Positions 1 through 10,015 of a DNA stretch of 21,808 nucleotides are shown piece by piece (the first letter of the stretch is position 1; every line of letters begins with the position of its first letter). Position numbers and translations under genes: made by a program. The notes below the pieces were generated by a model that ran no database searches, was not told the origin of the DNA, and saw only the letters and a list, made by a program, of their open reading frames with translations. The DNA is taken from positions 202,851-224,658 of the forward strand of contig BMAT01000238.1 of assembly GCA_019649035.1 (NCBI GenBank), given 5' to 3'. Origin of the DNA: Elysia marginata (lineage: Eukaryota; Mollusca; Gastropoda; Plakobranchidae).

Positions 1-53
1 GGTATTAACAGAGCAGGACTAAAGACCAAAAACCAAACACACTAAATACTCAC

Positions 54-134
54 CTTTTCAGCAACGACAAGGCCCACCAGAGGTTTCTCCCTGGCCAATG
101 CCAACATGCGTTGTGTGGCATTTGTTTTCCATAC
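54..134 (-). CDS. TDRD5: TDRD5 coding exon 12, last one in the window
   Basis: An 81-nt phase 0 exon (residues 742-768) between TTCTTCTTAG|GTA and GAAAAG|GTGAGT. VWKTNATQRMLALAREKPLV then GLVVAEK corresponds to the W-(T/K)-x-x-A...KPLVG segment that closes the extended Tudor domain. The donor shows that more exons follow to the left of the window. Confidence 0.9.
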
Positions 135-3100
135 CTAAGAAGAAGAAAAAAGCAATGATAGCAGGAAAAAAAAATCTGTATCAATGCAGGACCAAGGCTT
201 GGCTAAAACTTTTGACCAGGGATGTAATAAGATTTTGGAAAAATAACAGGAAAATAAGACAAGCAAAGCATCTTATCATGTCATAGGTACAAGTTGTGCT
301 GTAAATAATACATACTGAATAGTAAATACACACAGCTAAAAAATTTCAAAATGTCATAAAAAAAAAACGGATAAAGCTGGGAAGAACAGAGATTGAGCAT
401 CCCTGTTTCATCAATAGATATAATGCCTTACTCTTAGCAGCAGTCTAGAAAATGACAAAAAGTAAGTAAATAGTGTTGGACACTGAAACGAGAAAGTCTA
501 TAAAGATTATCAGGGGGATGCAGTGAACTAAAACTGGATGCCGATCCCCTTGGTTAAATTGAAAAAGTTTTTGTGCATGAATGAAATGTTTTTCTAGAAA
601 TGGCCCTGGTTAAATTAAAATCTGAGGACGTTAAAATATTGTTTTTTTCCTTTGCAATGAAACAATTCCTGACTTAGATGTTAAAAAAAAAGAAAATAAT
701 TTATTTCAAATTTTCATTTGAGAGAGCTGGATTGACAAACTGTGACGTACATCCGAGCAGCTCTAACTTACCCCGCCCTTCGGCTTGATGTGACCGAGCC
801 TAGCTTGAATCGCTTGAGCAGGAAGTCTCAGGAACTTTGACCTGAAAATAAAAAAAGACAAGAAATTTAATTTGTTTAATTAGTTTAACTTCAAGTCTAA
901 AAGAAGTTTCTTAATGCAACCAGGAAAATGAAACTAACTTCTTTGGACATATCTGGAAAAAATGCACTTAGATGAAAAAATTCAGAGGAAGGCCAAGATC
1001 AGCCTACCATGACAATGATGTAAGCTGGACGAGGAATAAGACATAAATTATTACAGTACAGAAACTCATATTCTACTGAGAGAAGAGAGGACTGGCAAAG
1101 ATTTCAGTGCAGGCAGCAAACAGGATGCAATGCTGGATAGTAAGTGAGAAAACTGATGGCTGATTCACAAAGGAAACAAATTAATTTAATGGAAGCTTAA
1201 TTCACAAGACAAAAACCAGTTAAATTCAAATGATATAAATGCTTTTTGGGGGAAGGCTGCAAAGGCAAAGAAAGGAAAAAAACTACAACTCAATCAGCTG
1301 AAACACAGCTTGCAAGGTTTGTTCCTTACACTTTATGTTACTTTCCTAGCTAGGATATAGGTTAAAGGTAGATTCAAGCCCAAAACTAGTGCTGCTGCGA
1401 ATTTACGGAGTTCTGCTGAAATTTTCACCCTTGCTATATAAAAATCATACTCACTTGAGAAGCCTCATTTGATCTATGCTCACATAACAGGTGTTGCCAT
1501 AATCGACGTAATACACCTGCAAAAAGTGAAGAAAAATAATTAGTATATCTGCAGTGGAATTCTAGCCAAAGGCATATCAAGTTTTGTAAGGAGTAAAGGC
1601 ACATTAATCTTGAGAACCCTCTCTATCATGGCTTGCAAATTTCCTTAGAAATATGGACATGTGGCTGATAACATTTCTAATTTGTTTTGCATTGGTAGCT
1701 CATTTTTTTTTACTCTCTACTTCATAAGAAAACAATGAAAAAGATTATAAGCATTAAAAAAAAACTTGTTGCAAGGACTAAAAGTATTAAGCTCTACAAA
1801 ATTAAACTTTTTTTAAATCTCACATAAAACAAATGTAAGGTGATCAGTGTGGTTCGGACTAAAGTCTTGACATCTTGATCGATCAATTCTATTTTTTTTT
1901 TCAAACACTTTATCCTATGTCCTTGAAGAGAGGTTGACAAAATTACAACTTTAGCCTACCTCTATTTTTAGATATTCATTTTTAAAAAATTTTTTCTAAA
2001 TAGTTTACTACAGAGCAAATTATTATACGTAGAGAGCTCTAACCAAAAATTGGTCTCAGAGACTTGTTCCTGATTCAACATGGTTGCCTTATAAATACAC
2101 TACAGCAAAAAAAGGAACGTCTCAACTTGAATCAGGAATGCACGCAGCTTAAAATACATAAAAAGCATACAATTTTTTTTTGTTGAACATGAAAAGTACA
2201 CTGCATGGTACTGGTACTCAAAAGCTGTTCCTATGAAATTCTAGATAAATTTGACTTAGCTGAGGCAACACCAATGCAGGACACATCACTGTTACTAAGA
2301 GCTGTCTTCATAGAGCTTTTTTTACTACTCATATGTGCAGTATTTTATGATATCATCTTCTATATGAATCTGAAAAGCCTTTAGCCACACAACTTAAAAC
2401 ATTGAAGATTTTATTTCTCTTTGAAAAGTCTTCAATTTACTACTTCATTCCCGCTTTTGAGCTGAGGAAAAAGTTTTAAAAATCAGAATCCCTGCAAAAA
2501 TCAGAAAACTTGTATCCTTCTTGAATTATTTTTAAAAACCAAAACAGAAAGCACACCTGGTAGAGTTGATCTTTGAGGCCCAGGATAAAGCCTCTGTGCC
2601 AGAAGCTGTCCTCAGGAAAGATAACTGCGCAGAGCATACCTTTCTGGGCCAACTGCCGGGTCATGTGATATTCCTTCGGTAGGCTTTTGCTGCTACTGTA
2701 CATCAGAGGGACAAAAAAAATATCCAAGTTTTCCATTGAACTTTTGAAGTGTTATTGGGTAAGCTAAGTTAATAAGCTCAGTTTTTTTTTTTTAAATAGC
2801 ATTCAAATACCCATTCATTTCATATTCAAAGGGAGTCTTAAATTTAGCAGAGCGCATTTTATTTTACTTCCAAACATAAAAATTTTTTTCAAGTAGTATA
2901 GAGCCCTTGAATGTAAAAAAAAAAGGCTGGGCTGTCAAAAGTTGTTTTGGCTCACTTATTGGCTATGACTCTGTGAGAGGCAGTGTGATTGACATAGGCT
3001 TGTTCCACTGCCTTATATATATCATAAAAAGACTGTACTCACACATTTTTTTCATGTACTTTCTATTCTTCTTGTGACCCAGTTTGATTAGATGATTACA

Positions 3101-6100
3101 ATGATTACACAACTTTTTTTGTTAGTTCATGCTTCATATTGACAAGTAACTAATATCTACTTTATCTAACATATGTGTTGTTAGACCTCCTTGACTAACT
3201 TAAAGTTTTAAAAGGTAGGAATGCTGTGAGTAAAATGAATAGAACATTACTAAACCCTTCGCTTCAGAGAGCCACAACGGAGTACTTCCCCATTCTCAGT
3301 CCATATGGGACTGTATAGCGTCACCACAGGGCCAAAAGTTTTAAGCTCAGTCTTGTCCTATGGTGACTCCGTTGTAAATTCATTATTCTATTCTAGGGTC
3401 CAATTAAATACGGTATAAAGGAAAGAGATATGACCAGAGGAGGGGGTCAAAGAAATAGAGAAAGGGGGGGATGAGGGTTCAAGCTCAACTTGAGGGTGAG
3501 ATTGCTTAGTTTATATACTGTAAGTACCTGTAGTATTTCTGCTGCTGTAAGGCAAGAATTCTTCTAAGATGTCCATTTTATTGAGGGTAAAGAGCATGGC
3601 TGCAACTTTGAAAACAGATAGGGATATACAGGCAGTAAATTGGTAACTCCTTTTGAACCGTTTCATTTTGCCTTTAAGGCTGCTGAAGGGAAAACAACCC
3701 AAAAAACAGTTGGGGTGAGACCTGGAAATCTGCCTTGCTGTCGGACCTTTTTTTTTTTAATGTCAAAATGCCTTCTAGAGCCAGATTTATCCTTCTGGCC
3801 ACACATATATCAAAACAGCACTGCCAAACTGTTCAAAACCATCTGCAGTATCAGGTCAGCATTTTGCGTCCTTCCTAAAAACCTACAATAATAACCAGAC
3901 CTGCCACTCCTCAAAATGGAAAATCAGTAAAAAAAATACAATTACGCTAAAAAATTAGTATGACCAAGTACCGGTACTCGCAACTGTGGCAATATTTTAG
4001 TAAAAGCACAGCACTTCAATTTTAATGTGGCTATCGCAATTTACATTGTCTTAAAAAAAAAAAGAAACAAAAAAAAGTATCACATTTAAAAAACTATCAT
4101 GCTAAAATATATAGAAGGCCTACCGTAAAGTACTTTATAACATGCCCTAATGACATAATCATAATGTTCAGATTGTTTTTTGACAAATGAAAAAAACAAA
4201 CGGGAAATTTACTCTTTGAAGTTTGGCTCAGTGGGTGGTAGTTGCCAAGCAGTGAAAAAAAACAGCACTTTGTAAGAAGCATAATGAATGAGTACTTTCT
4301 GATATTTTATAAAAAAAAAGATCAGCATAACACTGATTTAATCTGTATGAGTGGAAGGTCTGCAATACCCTTCTTGGCTTGAACACAGCAAGAAACACTT
4401 ACTAGACGGCCTCAAGCTCATCCATGAGATCCTCCAAGGCAAGGGTCGTCTTGCGGCCTCTCAGCTGAATCCAGAACATGTCTGGACTGATCACGTTGGA
4501 GACGTAAAGTTCAATGTAGCCCTCACCATCTGCATTCGGGGCAGGCAGTGGCTGAGGGCGGTACTTGCACCCGGGACTCACAGCATCGTTCGGCAGGTGC
4601 ATCAAAGGGTCTGAGGTCTGAAACATGGGAAGAGGACATTGGGATTTATGCATACGTAGACAAGGTGTAACTGTAATATATTGAGGGAGTATGGAAAGAG
4701 AAAAAGCCTGACAAAATGTTTGGTATCATTTATTTTTTAGGCAGCTAAGGAACTAGAGCAAGTGCATTATTTGCAAGAGACAGAGACAAAGAGGATGGGT
4801 GGGGGGAGTGATAAAAAGAAAGAGAACTCTTGAATCAAAATCAGTTTCTTCAAATCTGCCCTAGTTACTTTGGTTGCCTCTCATTAGATTTTAAATTTTG
4901 AAATAAATTTCACACAAATGTTCATACAAAACCTGTGAAACGCAGATTAGATTTTAGAAAGTACTAATCAAAAGGCATCTAGTGCAACAACTTGCTTACA
5001 CTGTCTCCGAGGGCCACCGGCTGAAACTGATCCTGCAGATGATCAAACCTACGCGGAGTGTTGTGCATCTTGGGAAGGACAATAGCCTTGTCTGTAACCA
5101 ACAGATATATATACTAATTAAATACTGAACCTGCACTGAAATTTTGTCTGCAAAAGATTAAATGTACATTGTCAATTTAAGACAAAAAAAAATAATTAAA
5201 ATTTAAGGCTTTCTATGTTTAAGAATGTTCAAATCCTTTAAGAGGTAATCTGTGTTGCTTCCATTGATCAAGAAATCAGAAAAAAACAATTTTGGATTTC
5301 TTTTTCTACAGGAATCAGGAATGCCACTAACGTTTACTGAAAATCCTGACGCCACTTTCTCGTCTATAAAAATATACTAAACGTGTCATTTAGGGGCACT
5401 GAATTGTCATTGTTCATGGGATCAATCTTGTTCAAATTTGCATATGCATTCAGTTTCTCAGGCTAAAAAAAAAACAGAAAAAAAAGAAAAATAACTTAAA
5501 AATGGCATCCCTGAGGAATGGTGTTGAGTTCAAAGTAAATCTAAGCAGTACTTAACTGGATCACGTCGGCTGCCTGGATGCTTAGTAGTAAAGAAAAATT
5601 TCACAAGTGTGTGGTACTATTGGAGAAGGCCTACCTACCTGACGCATCGAGAGATATTATGAGGATATCTGACATGCCGTGCAGAATGCGCTTCAAACCT
5701 CCAGGCCCATATCTGGCCACATTTAGTTGCTTCCCTGTCACAGCCTGAAAAAATAACATGTTTTGATGCTACGTCAAAAACTGTGGTTAAAAAAGTGAAT
5801 ATCTTCTCACTGTAAGAATTTTGAATGGGAGATGATTTTGAACTGACAGTTTCCTTTTTGTTTTTAGGAGTTTCATCATGTAGCTCTTGTCAAATTGTAC
5901 ACGTGAAATTTTAAGGGTTTAGTCTAACATTTTAGAAATTCAAAAGACTTGTATGAGATCACCTTTATACAAAGTGATATTTTAGTCTATTACATAGCAG
6001 CAAAATGACTTGATTTTGTACGGACAACAAAAGAATGTCGATATCTGGATTCTGAATCTTTTAACCTTAAAAATGGGGTAGGCCATCACAACGGGAAGTT

Positions 6101-9100
6101 CTTTGTTAAGATCTAACACCTAGTGAAATTGTGACGCAAAAAAAGTATTGCTTCTAGGGTTAACACTGAGCCTCAGTTGACCTGAAAAGTTTCTTGGAAC
6201 TTGTCCAGGGGTATGCCCTCAGAGTTGATGCTCATGACCTGAGCCACTGCCTCTTTTAGAGCCTTGTCCACTTCCAGGGGAGGAGGGCTTGGTGTGGTCG
6301 TAGTTGATGTTGACATGGCTGAAGAAGCTGAGGATATTTTTACCTTTACTAAGGATGATCTGAGGTTCTCTTCACTTCCTGAATGAACAAAATCCATGGG
6401 GGTTTTTATCATTGGTGACACATACTCTTTTAAAAAATAAAATTCATGACAGATCCATGATTGAACAAACTCCATCTAGACAAAAAGTTAAAATTTAATC
6501 TTATATTAACATCAATATTTAGTCTGTGAAAAAAAAATTAAAAGTGTTAAAAAAAGTTAAAAATAGTTAAAAAGAAACACTTCCGGAATTTGAAAAACTA
6601 CTACATTAAGTAGGTTTTATGAGTTAAATAATTCAAATTATTGGCCATATTAAGTCCAATTATCAAACTCAACATGCCTCTTTCTAAATCAGTGACATCA
6701 ATTTTCGAAAAAGTTAAATCTGCGTAAACTTTCCATCAAAGAGCAGTAAAAAAATTATGCATCTGCTGGTTGTTAATTTTTACTTCTTGTAAATTGTGCC
6801 AAGCATCGCTGTGCTATTCCCTACCAGAGTGGTCCTAAACAAAGCAGGTCAATTTTGCAAAATCTGAATAAACAATGGACAAAGATAGGCAAGAAGGAGA
6901 TATCCAGATACCTGTGTTGATAGCCTCCTCAGAGAACCTGCTCCTAAGAGGCTTAAACATTAACATTAAAGCAGGTTTAGAGTTTCATCCTTGCCCAAAC
7001 AAATTTATTTTCCAAAGGTTGGTGTTCAATATCTCTAACGTTTATTCTACTTGCACACTGAGCAAAGTTTTTTTTTCCATTGCTTTAAAAGCCTCAATAT
7101 ACAATCATTCACCCCTGGCTAAAAAAACCACATCGTGAGTTTTACAAAATGTGCATGCCACGTATTTTGACGTTTTTTTATAACTTCCTAACATTTCGCT
7201 TTTTTTCTAAGTTCACACTTAGCCGGCCGGATAAAGAAAGTAGTGGTTATCAGTTAAGTTCATGGGGAAAAAATTGTCATGAATTGGCGCCAATGCTTAA
7301 GGTACTTTACCATCTGCTGCCGGTACTGGAAACAAGAACCAGTCGCCCTGTGGGAAGGGCCGATCCACCCTGATGATGTGGGGCAGATCTGACACAAACT
7401 CGATCACACTGTTGTATCCATACGTCTTGGTGGGCAGAGCCTTTTTAAACATGTCCTGAGAAGTCCAAGAAAGTTGAGACAGAGCCAGTGTTTAAGGAAA
7501 TTTTCTATAGAAAAGTACTATTCTTTAAAAACTTATGAACAATTTCCTCATTTTAGTCCATTAAATTAATTGCATTTTTCACATTTCATACTTGAAGTAC
7601 AGTGCTGCTTTCCAAAGTTTATCATCATACAACCTGCACAGGATTATTAAATACCATTTGGCTTTATAGAAAGAGACTGACTTTCGATAAATACAAGTTA
7701 GAGCCTGAGGACCTAAGACCTTCAAACAAATAAAAGATCAGCTTTTCAAGTCTACCATAATCTGTATACAGAAGCACATCAGGTCAACTACACCTGCTAA
7801 CCTTATATTCAAACTGCAGGCGACTAGCACAAACACCCTTAGGTCTTTTCATCATAATCTGAAAAGTAAAGGGAAAAACAATAAGGATTAAATTTTCATT
7901 GAAATATTTTGCAGTACATATCAACTCAGCTTTGCTTTTCTTTTTAATAGGTTTCAACAATCAATTCAAAATTAAACACGATCACAACTATCTTTTCCAA
8001 AGATAAAATGTAAGTTTTACAGGTGTTTGGAGTGGGATAAACATTTAGAGACACTTTTCCTTATATAGCAAAATTCACCAATTAATCAAGAGCCCACAAT
8101 TTAATATTTCAACAACAAAAAAAAGAAATCATTTCACAAAGAATGCTTACTTTAATTTCAATTAAATGAATGCACTGCAGAGATAGAATCAGACTTTACA
8201 TATCCTACCTGTCGTATTTCATTCTGTACATGAGTTGGAATGTTGCAATGCTCATCTAAATCTGGCGTAGTTGACCTCAAGGGAGAAACCTGTTCTTCTT
8301 TGTGTGTAACATGTGAATTTTGATTTTCATTGCTGGTCTGACTAGCTGAAGTAGGCCTAGTTGGCTCTTTTCTTAAAGCTCCCCTCCCTCTCCCTTTACC
8401 CCGAGAAAGTCCTTCGCATTGCACATAAGTATTATTTGAGGGTAATAAAGGCTTCGGTTCGGTAACAGCATGACCGGTTGGAGGCAGAAGAGGTTTGCGG
8501 TTATTGTTGACACTTCTCGCATCCACTTGTTGATGACGGCTGATGTTTTCAGAATCCCCTCTCCATTTGGCGAGGTCCCAAGCAACGCACGCTTCAAGAG
8601 ACATAACCCGCGTCTCGCCGCCAGCCAGTTGCCTCAAACCGACGATGTCACGGAGGGAAGCCAGCAGGTCCTGCTCAGTAGAGAACCCCATCTCACGGTA
8701 ATCAAGGGGCACCCCGTATCGGTTTCTGAAGATTGAGCAGAAGTGTGTGAGGGGGAGGCCTTGCTTATGCTGTGCAACTAGCTGAGAAATCTGACCCCTC
8801 GTATACGCAGGCACAGAGGGTGGTGGAGCCATATGTCTGGCTCTCTGTCGGTGATACCCTGGTTGCTGGTACTGCACTGGTGGAGGGAAGTTATTGTTGT
8901 GCATCTGATGCAGATAGCCCATGTTATTTACAAAACGGGGCGGCCTCATGAGAGGTCTCCTCTGACCCCATCCAGTATTCCCACCTGCTCTGTCAGGAGG
9001 GAGAAGTGGTCTTGACGATTGACGGCTGCGTCTGTCCATCACTTTCTTTTTCAACTTGGAATCTACTTTTTGTGACTGCACTAATTTTTCGATGTGTTTT

Positions 9101-9786
9101 GTGGAACTGTTTGCCACACCAGTCAAAACCATACCTGTGTTGCTCCATGTTATCTTTTAAGAAAATAATGGAAATAAAAGAAATCCATGTAAAAATCAAG
9201 CAAAACTTATAATACAAAATTAATAATCTCCAAAAAATATATAACACAATTTAGAAAGAGCACATAAAAAAGTAAAATATTGATGATAACTTTTACTTTT
9301 CTAAATTTAACAGAGGTCAAAAGTTAATGATTTATTTTTTTGTTGTATTCCTGTACAAAGCTTCAACACAGCAAACTAACTCAAATACTTGTATCAGTGA
9401 ATGTGCATTCTCAACAATTCTAAAAAAATTGTTTTGATATATAAAGAGTGGTCTCTACATAAAACTTACTTTAAAAAATGACTTAATAATAGGCTTGTTG
9501 ATATTGATAATGTTTAGCATATTTGACCTTAACAGATACATGTATTGATTTTGTTAACTAGATATCATTTAAAAGCAACTCAGTTTCAGACCTTGACCGT
9601 GTCAGGGATATCTTGAACAAAGTCCTCCGCACTGCTGTAGCCAAGCTCTTTCCAGGGTAAAGGGTGGCCTATGAATTCAGCAAAGTCCCTCTTGAGCTCT
9701 ATGATAGTCAGGCCAAGTGGAGCTGATAGAAGAAGGGATCTGATCTCTTTCTTCGCCTCCTCTTTCCTCTTGGCTAGGTCTGTCAT
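54..9786 (-). CDS. TDRD5: TDRD5 orthologue (Tudor domain-containing protein 5), twelve exons, 3' end off the window
   Basis: The exons, in transcript order, are 9786-9592, 9153-8209, 7858-7802, 7455-7311, 6378-6182, 5744-5639, 5091-5000, 4617-4403, 2695-2557, 1516-1455, 841-772 and 134-54. They total 2304 nt (768 codons) and every junction is GT-AG with matching phase. LOTUS domains lie at about residues 8-78, 182-252, 372-440 and 485-548, joined by a basic, proline-rich linker (about 95-180) and a Ser/Thr/Pro linker (about 455-481). An extended Tudor domain starts near 612 with the core motif VDYGN at 701-705. The order of domains, the start (11 residues then KEIRSLL, as I recall in vertebrate TDRD5) and the stretch KPLVGLVV point to TDRD5 rather than TDRD7, which has three Tudor domains. 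Known family role: a germ-granule scaffold for Vasa-type helicases and Piwi/piRNA silencing. Introns run from 346 to 1707 bp. Confidence 0.92.
772..841 (-). CDS. TDRD5: TDRD5 coding exon 11: extended Tudor, LPAQA motif
   Basis: Encodes residues 718-741 between ATTTTCAG|G and GGCGGG|GTAAGT. SKFLRLPAQAIQARLGHIKP holds the conserved LP-x-QA-x-x-x-x-L of extended Tudor domains, matching the recalled TDRD5 segment in the same place. Confidence 0.94.
842..2556. other. TDRD5 introns 10 and 9 with exon 10 between them
   Basis: These AT-rich introns hold mostly A/T homopolymer runs and no recognisable second gene. The one visible structure is a perfect 12-bp inverted repeat, TTCCTGATTCAA at 2067-2078 with its complement at 2127-2138. 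The short ORFs here are not supported as coding. Intron 11 (135-771) likewise shows nothing beyond AT-rich sequence. Confidence 0.6.
1455..1516 (-). CDS. TDRD5: TDRD5 coding exon 10: Tudor VDYGN motif
   Basis: Encodes residues 698-717 plus two bases of Lys718, bounded by TTTTTGCAG|GTG and CTCAA|GTGAGT. VYYVDYGNTCYVSIDQMRLL contains the hallmark DYGN, whose Tyr and Asn contribute to methyl-arginine recognition in Tudor proteins. Confidence 0.95.
2557..2695 (-). CDS. TDRD5: TDRD5 coding exon 9: Tudor core, first strands
   Basis: Encodes residues 651-697. The acceptor TGTACAG|T completes the split Tyr codon, and the donor CTACCAG|GTGTGC is phase 0. The product has GMLCAVIFPEDSFWHRGFI, where the F-x(5)-W-x-R-G pattern is the Tudor barrel's first aromatic-cage strand, then LKDQLYQ leading to the next exon. 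Confidence 0.94.
2696..4402. other. TDRD5 intron 8, the longest, with repeat insertions
   Basis: A 1707-bp intron that holds a dispersed repeat copy (3896-4103) and a hairpin-prone block at 3274-3375. The hairpin arms are ACAACGGAGT and ACTCCGTTGT, with a second imperfect pair inside. A purine-rich patch lies at 3418-3480. Short ORFs on both strands look like chance. Confidence 0.55.
3896..4103. repeat. Dispersed repeat, copy 1 (in TDRD5 intron 8)
   Basis: This block aligns in the same orientation with 9798-10015. Shared landmarks in the same order are CAGACCTGCCACTC, ATGGAAAATCAGTA, GTATGACCA, TTTTAGTAAAAGCAC, TTCAATTTTA.TGTGGC and AAAAAACTATCA. The copies differ by many substitutions and indels, so both look old. 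No coding capacity and no clear terminal inverted repeats are visible; a SINE or non-autonomous DNA element are both possible. Confidence 0.75.
4403..4617 (-). CDS. TDRD5: TDRD5 coding exon 8: start of the extended Tudor domain
   Basis: Encodes residues 580-650 plus two bases of Tyr651. It lies between GTTTCAG|ACC and GTCTA|GTAAGT. A Pro-rich lead-in is followed by GYIELYVSNVISPDMFWIQL, the SN-like/Tudor entry strand pair (family form [VI]-x-[VI]-[ST]-x-[VI]-x-SP-x-x-F), and the helix LALEDLMDELEAVY. Confidence 0.93.
5000..5091 (-). CDS. TDRD5: TDRD5 coding exon 7: linker between LOTUS 4 and Tudor
   Basis: A 92-nt exon (phase 1 in, phase 0 out) between GGTTACAG|ACAAGG and GACAGT|GTAAGC. It encodes a polar linker with KMHNTPRRFDHLQDQFQPV and no recognisable fold. 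It is accepted because it is open throughout, has good splice sites and is the only exon that keeps phase between its neighbours. Confidence 0.85.
5639..5744 (-). CDS. TDRD5: TDRD5 coding exon 6: LOTUS 4, C-terminal part
   Basis: Encodes about residues 514-548, between TTTTTTCAG|GCT and GCGTCAG|GTAGGT (phase 1). The product AVTGKQLNVARYGPGGLKRI, then MSDILIISL, completes LOTUS 4, with YG in the normal place and the closing DILI strand. Confidence 0.9.
6182..6378 (-). CDS. TDRD5: TDRD5 coding exon 5: Ser/Thr/Pro linker and start of LOTUS 4
   Basis: Encodes residues 448-513. The acceptor TTTTGTTCATTCAG|GA is strong; the donor TTTTCAG|GTCAAC is weak after the first two bases. A low-complexity linker (SASSAMSTSTTTTPSPPP) precedes the helix DKALKEAVAQVM and GIPLDKFQETFQ, the N-terminal half of a fourth LOTUS. 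The ORF runs only two codons past the donor before a stop, so retention of the following intron would truncate the protein before the Tudor domain. Confidence 0.9.
6379..7310. other. TDRD5 intron 4
   Basis: A 932-bp AT-rich intron. ORFs of 87 and 74 codons at 6875-7138 and 7149-7373 on the plus strand are not supported: their composition is random and the second runs antisense across exon 4. No repeat was recognised. Confidence 0.55.
7311..7455 (-). CDS. TDRD5: TDRD5 coding exon 4: LOTUS 3, C-terminal part
   Basis: Encodes about residues 400-447. The acceptor is CTTCTCAG|GAC and the donor CAGATG|GTAAAG (phase 1). The product reads DMFKKALPTKTYGYNSVIEF, then DLPHIIRV and GDWFLFPV, the usual second half of a LOTUS fold with the YG-x(2,4)-[FL]-x(3)-P element. 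Confidence 0.92.
7802..7858 (-). CDS. TDRD5: TDRD5 coding exon 3: LOTUS 3, middle part
   Basis: A 57-nt exon encoding 19 residues (381-399), phase 0 on both sides. It is bounded by TTTTCAG|ATT and TATAAG|GTTAGC. It supplies the MKRPKGVCASRLQFEYK segment of LOTUS 3, equivalent to the G-[IV]-x-x-x-x-L-x-x-x-[FY] stretch of the family. Skipping it would keep frame but remove the centre of the domain. Confidence 0.88.
8209..9153 (-). CDS. TDRD5: TDRD5 coding exon 2: linker, LOTUS 2 and start of LOTUS 3
   Basis: This 945-nt exon encodes residues 66-380, phase 0 at both ends. The acceptor is TTTTCTTAAAAG|ATA and the donor ACGACAG|GTAGGA. It completes LOTUS 1 (SNTGMVLTGVAN and a K/S-rich exit helix), then gives an Arg/Pro-rich linker with RPLLPP and RPPRF, which is probably disordered and possibly RNA-binding. 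LOTUS 2 follows (RGQISQLVAQHKQGLPLTHF, YREMGFSTEQDLL, DIVGL). A polar tail has two KPLLPP-like motifs and a GRGRG run, ending in the first helix of LOTUS 3 (VQNEIRQ). The GRGRG run and the Arg-rich linker are possible arginine-methylation sites (inference). Confidence 0.93.
9592..9786 (-). CDS. TDRD5: TDRD5 coding exon 1: start codon and LOTUS 1
   Basis: It encodes residues 1-65. The ATG at 9786-9784 is chosen because the following 11 residues lead into KKEIRSLLLS exactly as in vertebrate TDRD5; the same frame stays open upstream but has no further ATG before it enters a repeat. The LOTUS signature is clear: a first helix (KEIRSLLLSA), GLTIIELKRDFAEF, LGYSSAEDFV and the closing PDTVK. The exon ends AAG|GTCTGA at phase 0. 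The sequence just before the ATG (CTTCCAGCAG|A) could be a 3' splice site joining an upstream non-coding exon, which would place only one base before the ATG in this exon. Confidence 0.93.
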
Positions 9787-9797
9787 TCTGCTGGAAG

Positions 9798-10015
9798 CAG
9801 ACCTGCCACTCTTCAAAGTCAAAATGGAAAATCAGTATGATTGAGCTACAAAATCAGTATTCAGAGTTTTTAAAAATCTGTATGACCATGTACGACCACT
9901 CACTGACAGTTTTTTAGTAAAAGCACTAGCAGTTCAATTTTATTGTGGCCATCGTGATTCAAATCGTTTTTAAAAAATCAAAGAAAAAATATGCCCGTTA
10001 AAAAACTATCAAGCT
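9798..10015. repeat. Dispersed repeat, copy 2 (immediately upstream of the TDRD5 start codon)
   Basis: Sister of the repeat at 3896-4103, with the same landmark order. Its CAGACCTGCCACTC end lies 11 bp from the TDRD5 ATG, so repeat sequence either forms the 5' leader or the end of the intron before exon 1. Confidence 0.75.

Noticed and set aside
98-286. Plus-strand 62-codon ORF rich in lysine
   Set aside because: It overlaps TDRD5 exon 12 in antisense and then AT-rich intron; no supporting motif.
4351-4614. Plus-strand ORF of 87 codons
   Set aside because: Antisense shadow of TDRD5 exon 8, whose minus-strand product is a clear Tudor segment in phase with its neighbours.
8373-9212. Several ORFs of 60-88 codons on both strands
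   Set aside because: Shadows of TDRD5 exon 2 in other frames; no domain or splice logic of their own.
54-9786. TDRD7 as an alternative identity for the LOTUS-Tudor gene
   Set aside because: TDRD7 has three Tudor domains and a different N-terminus; here a single extended Tudor domain is reached, and the N-terminal spacing and the LPAQA and KPLVG segments fit TDRD5. The part beyond the window could still hold more domains, so a residual doubt remains.
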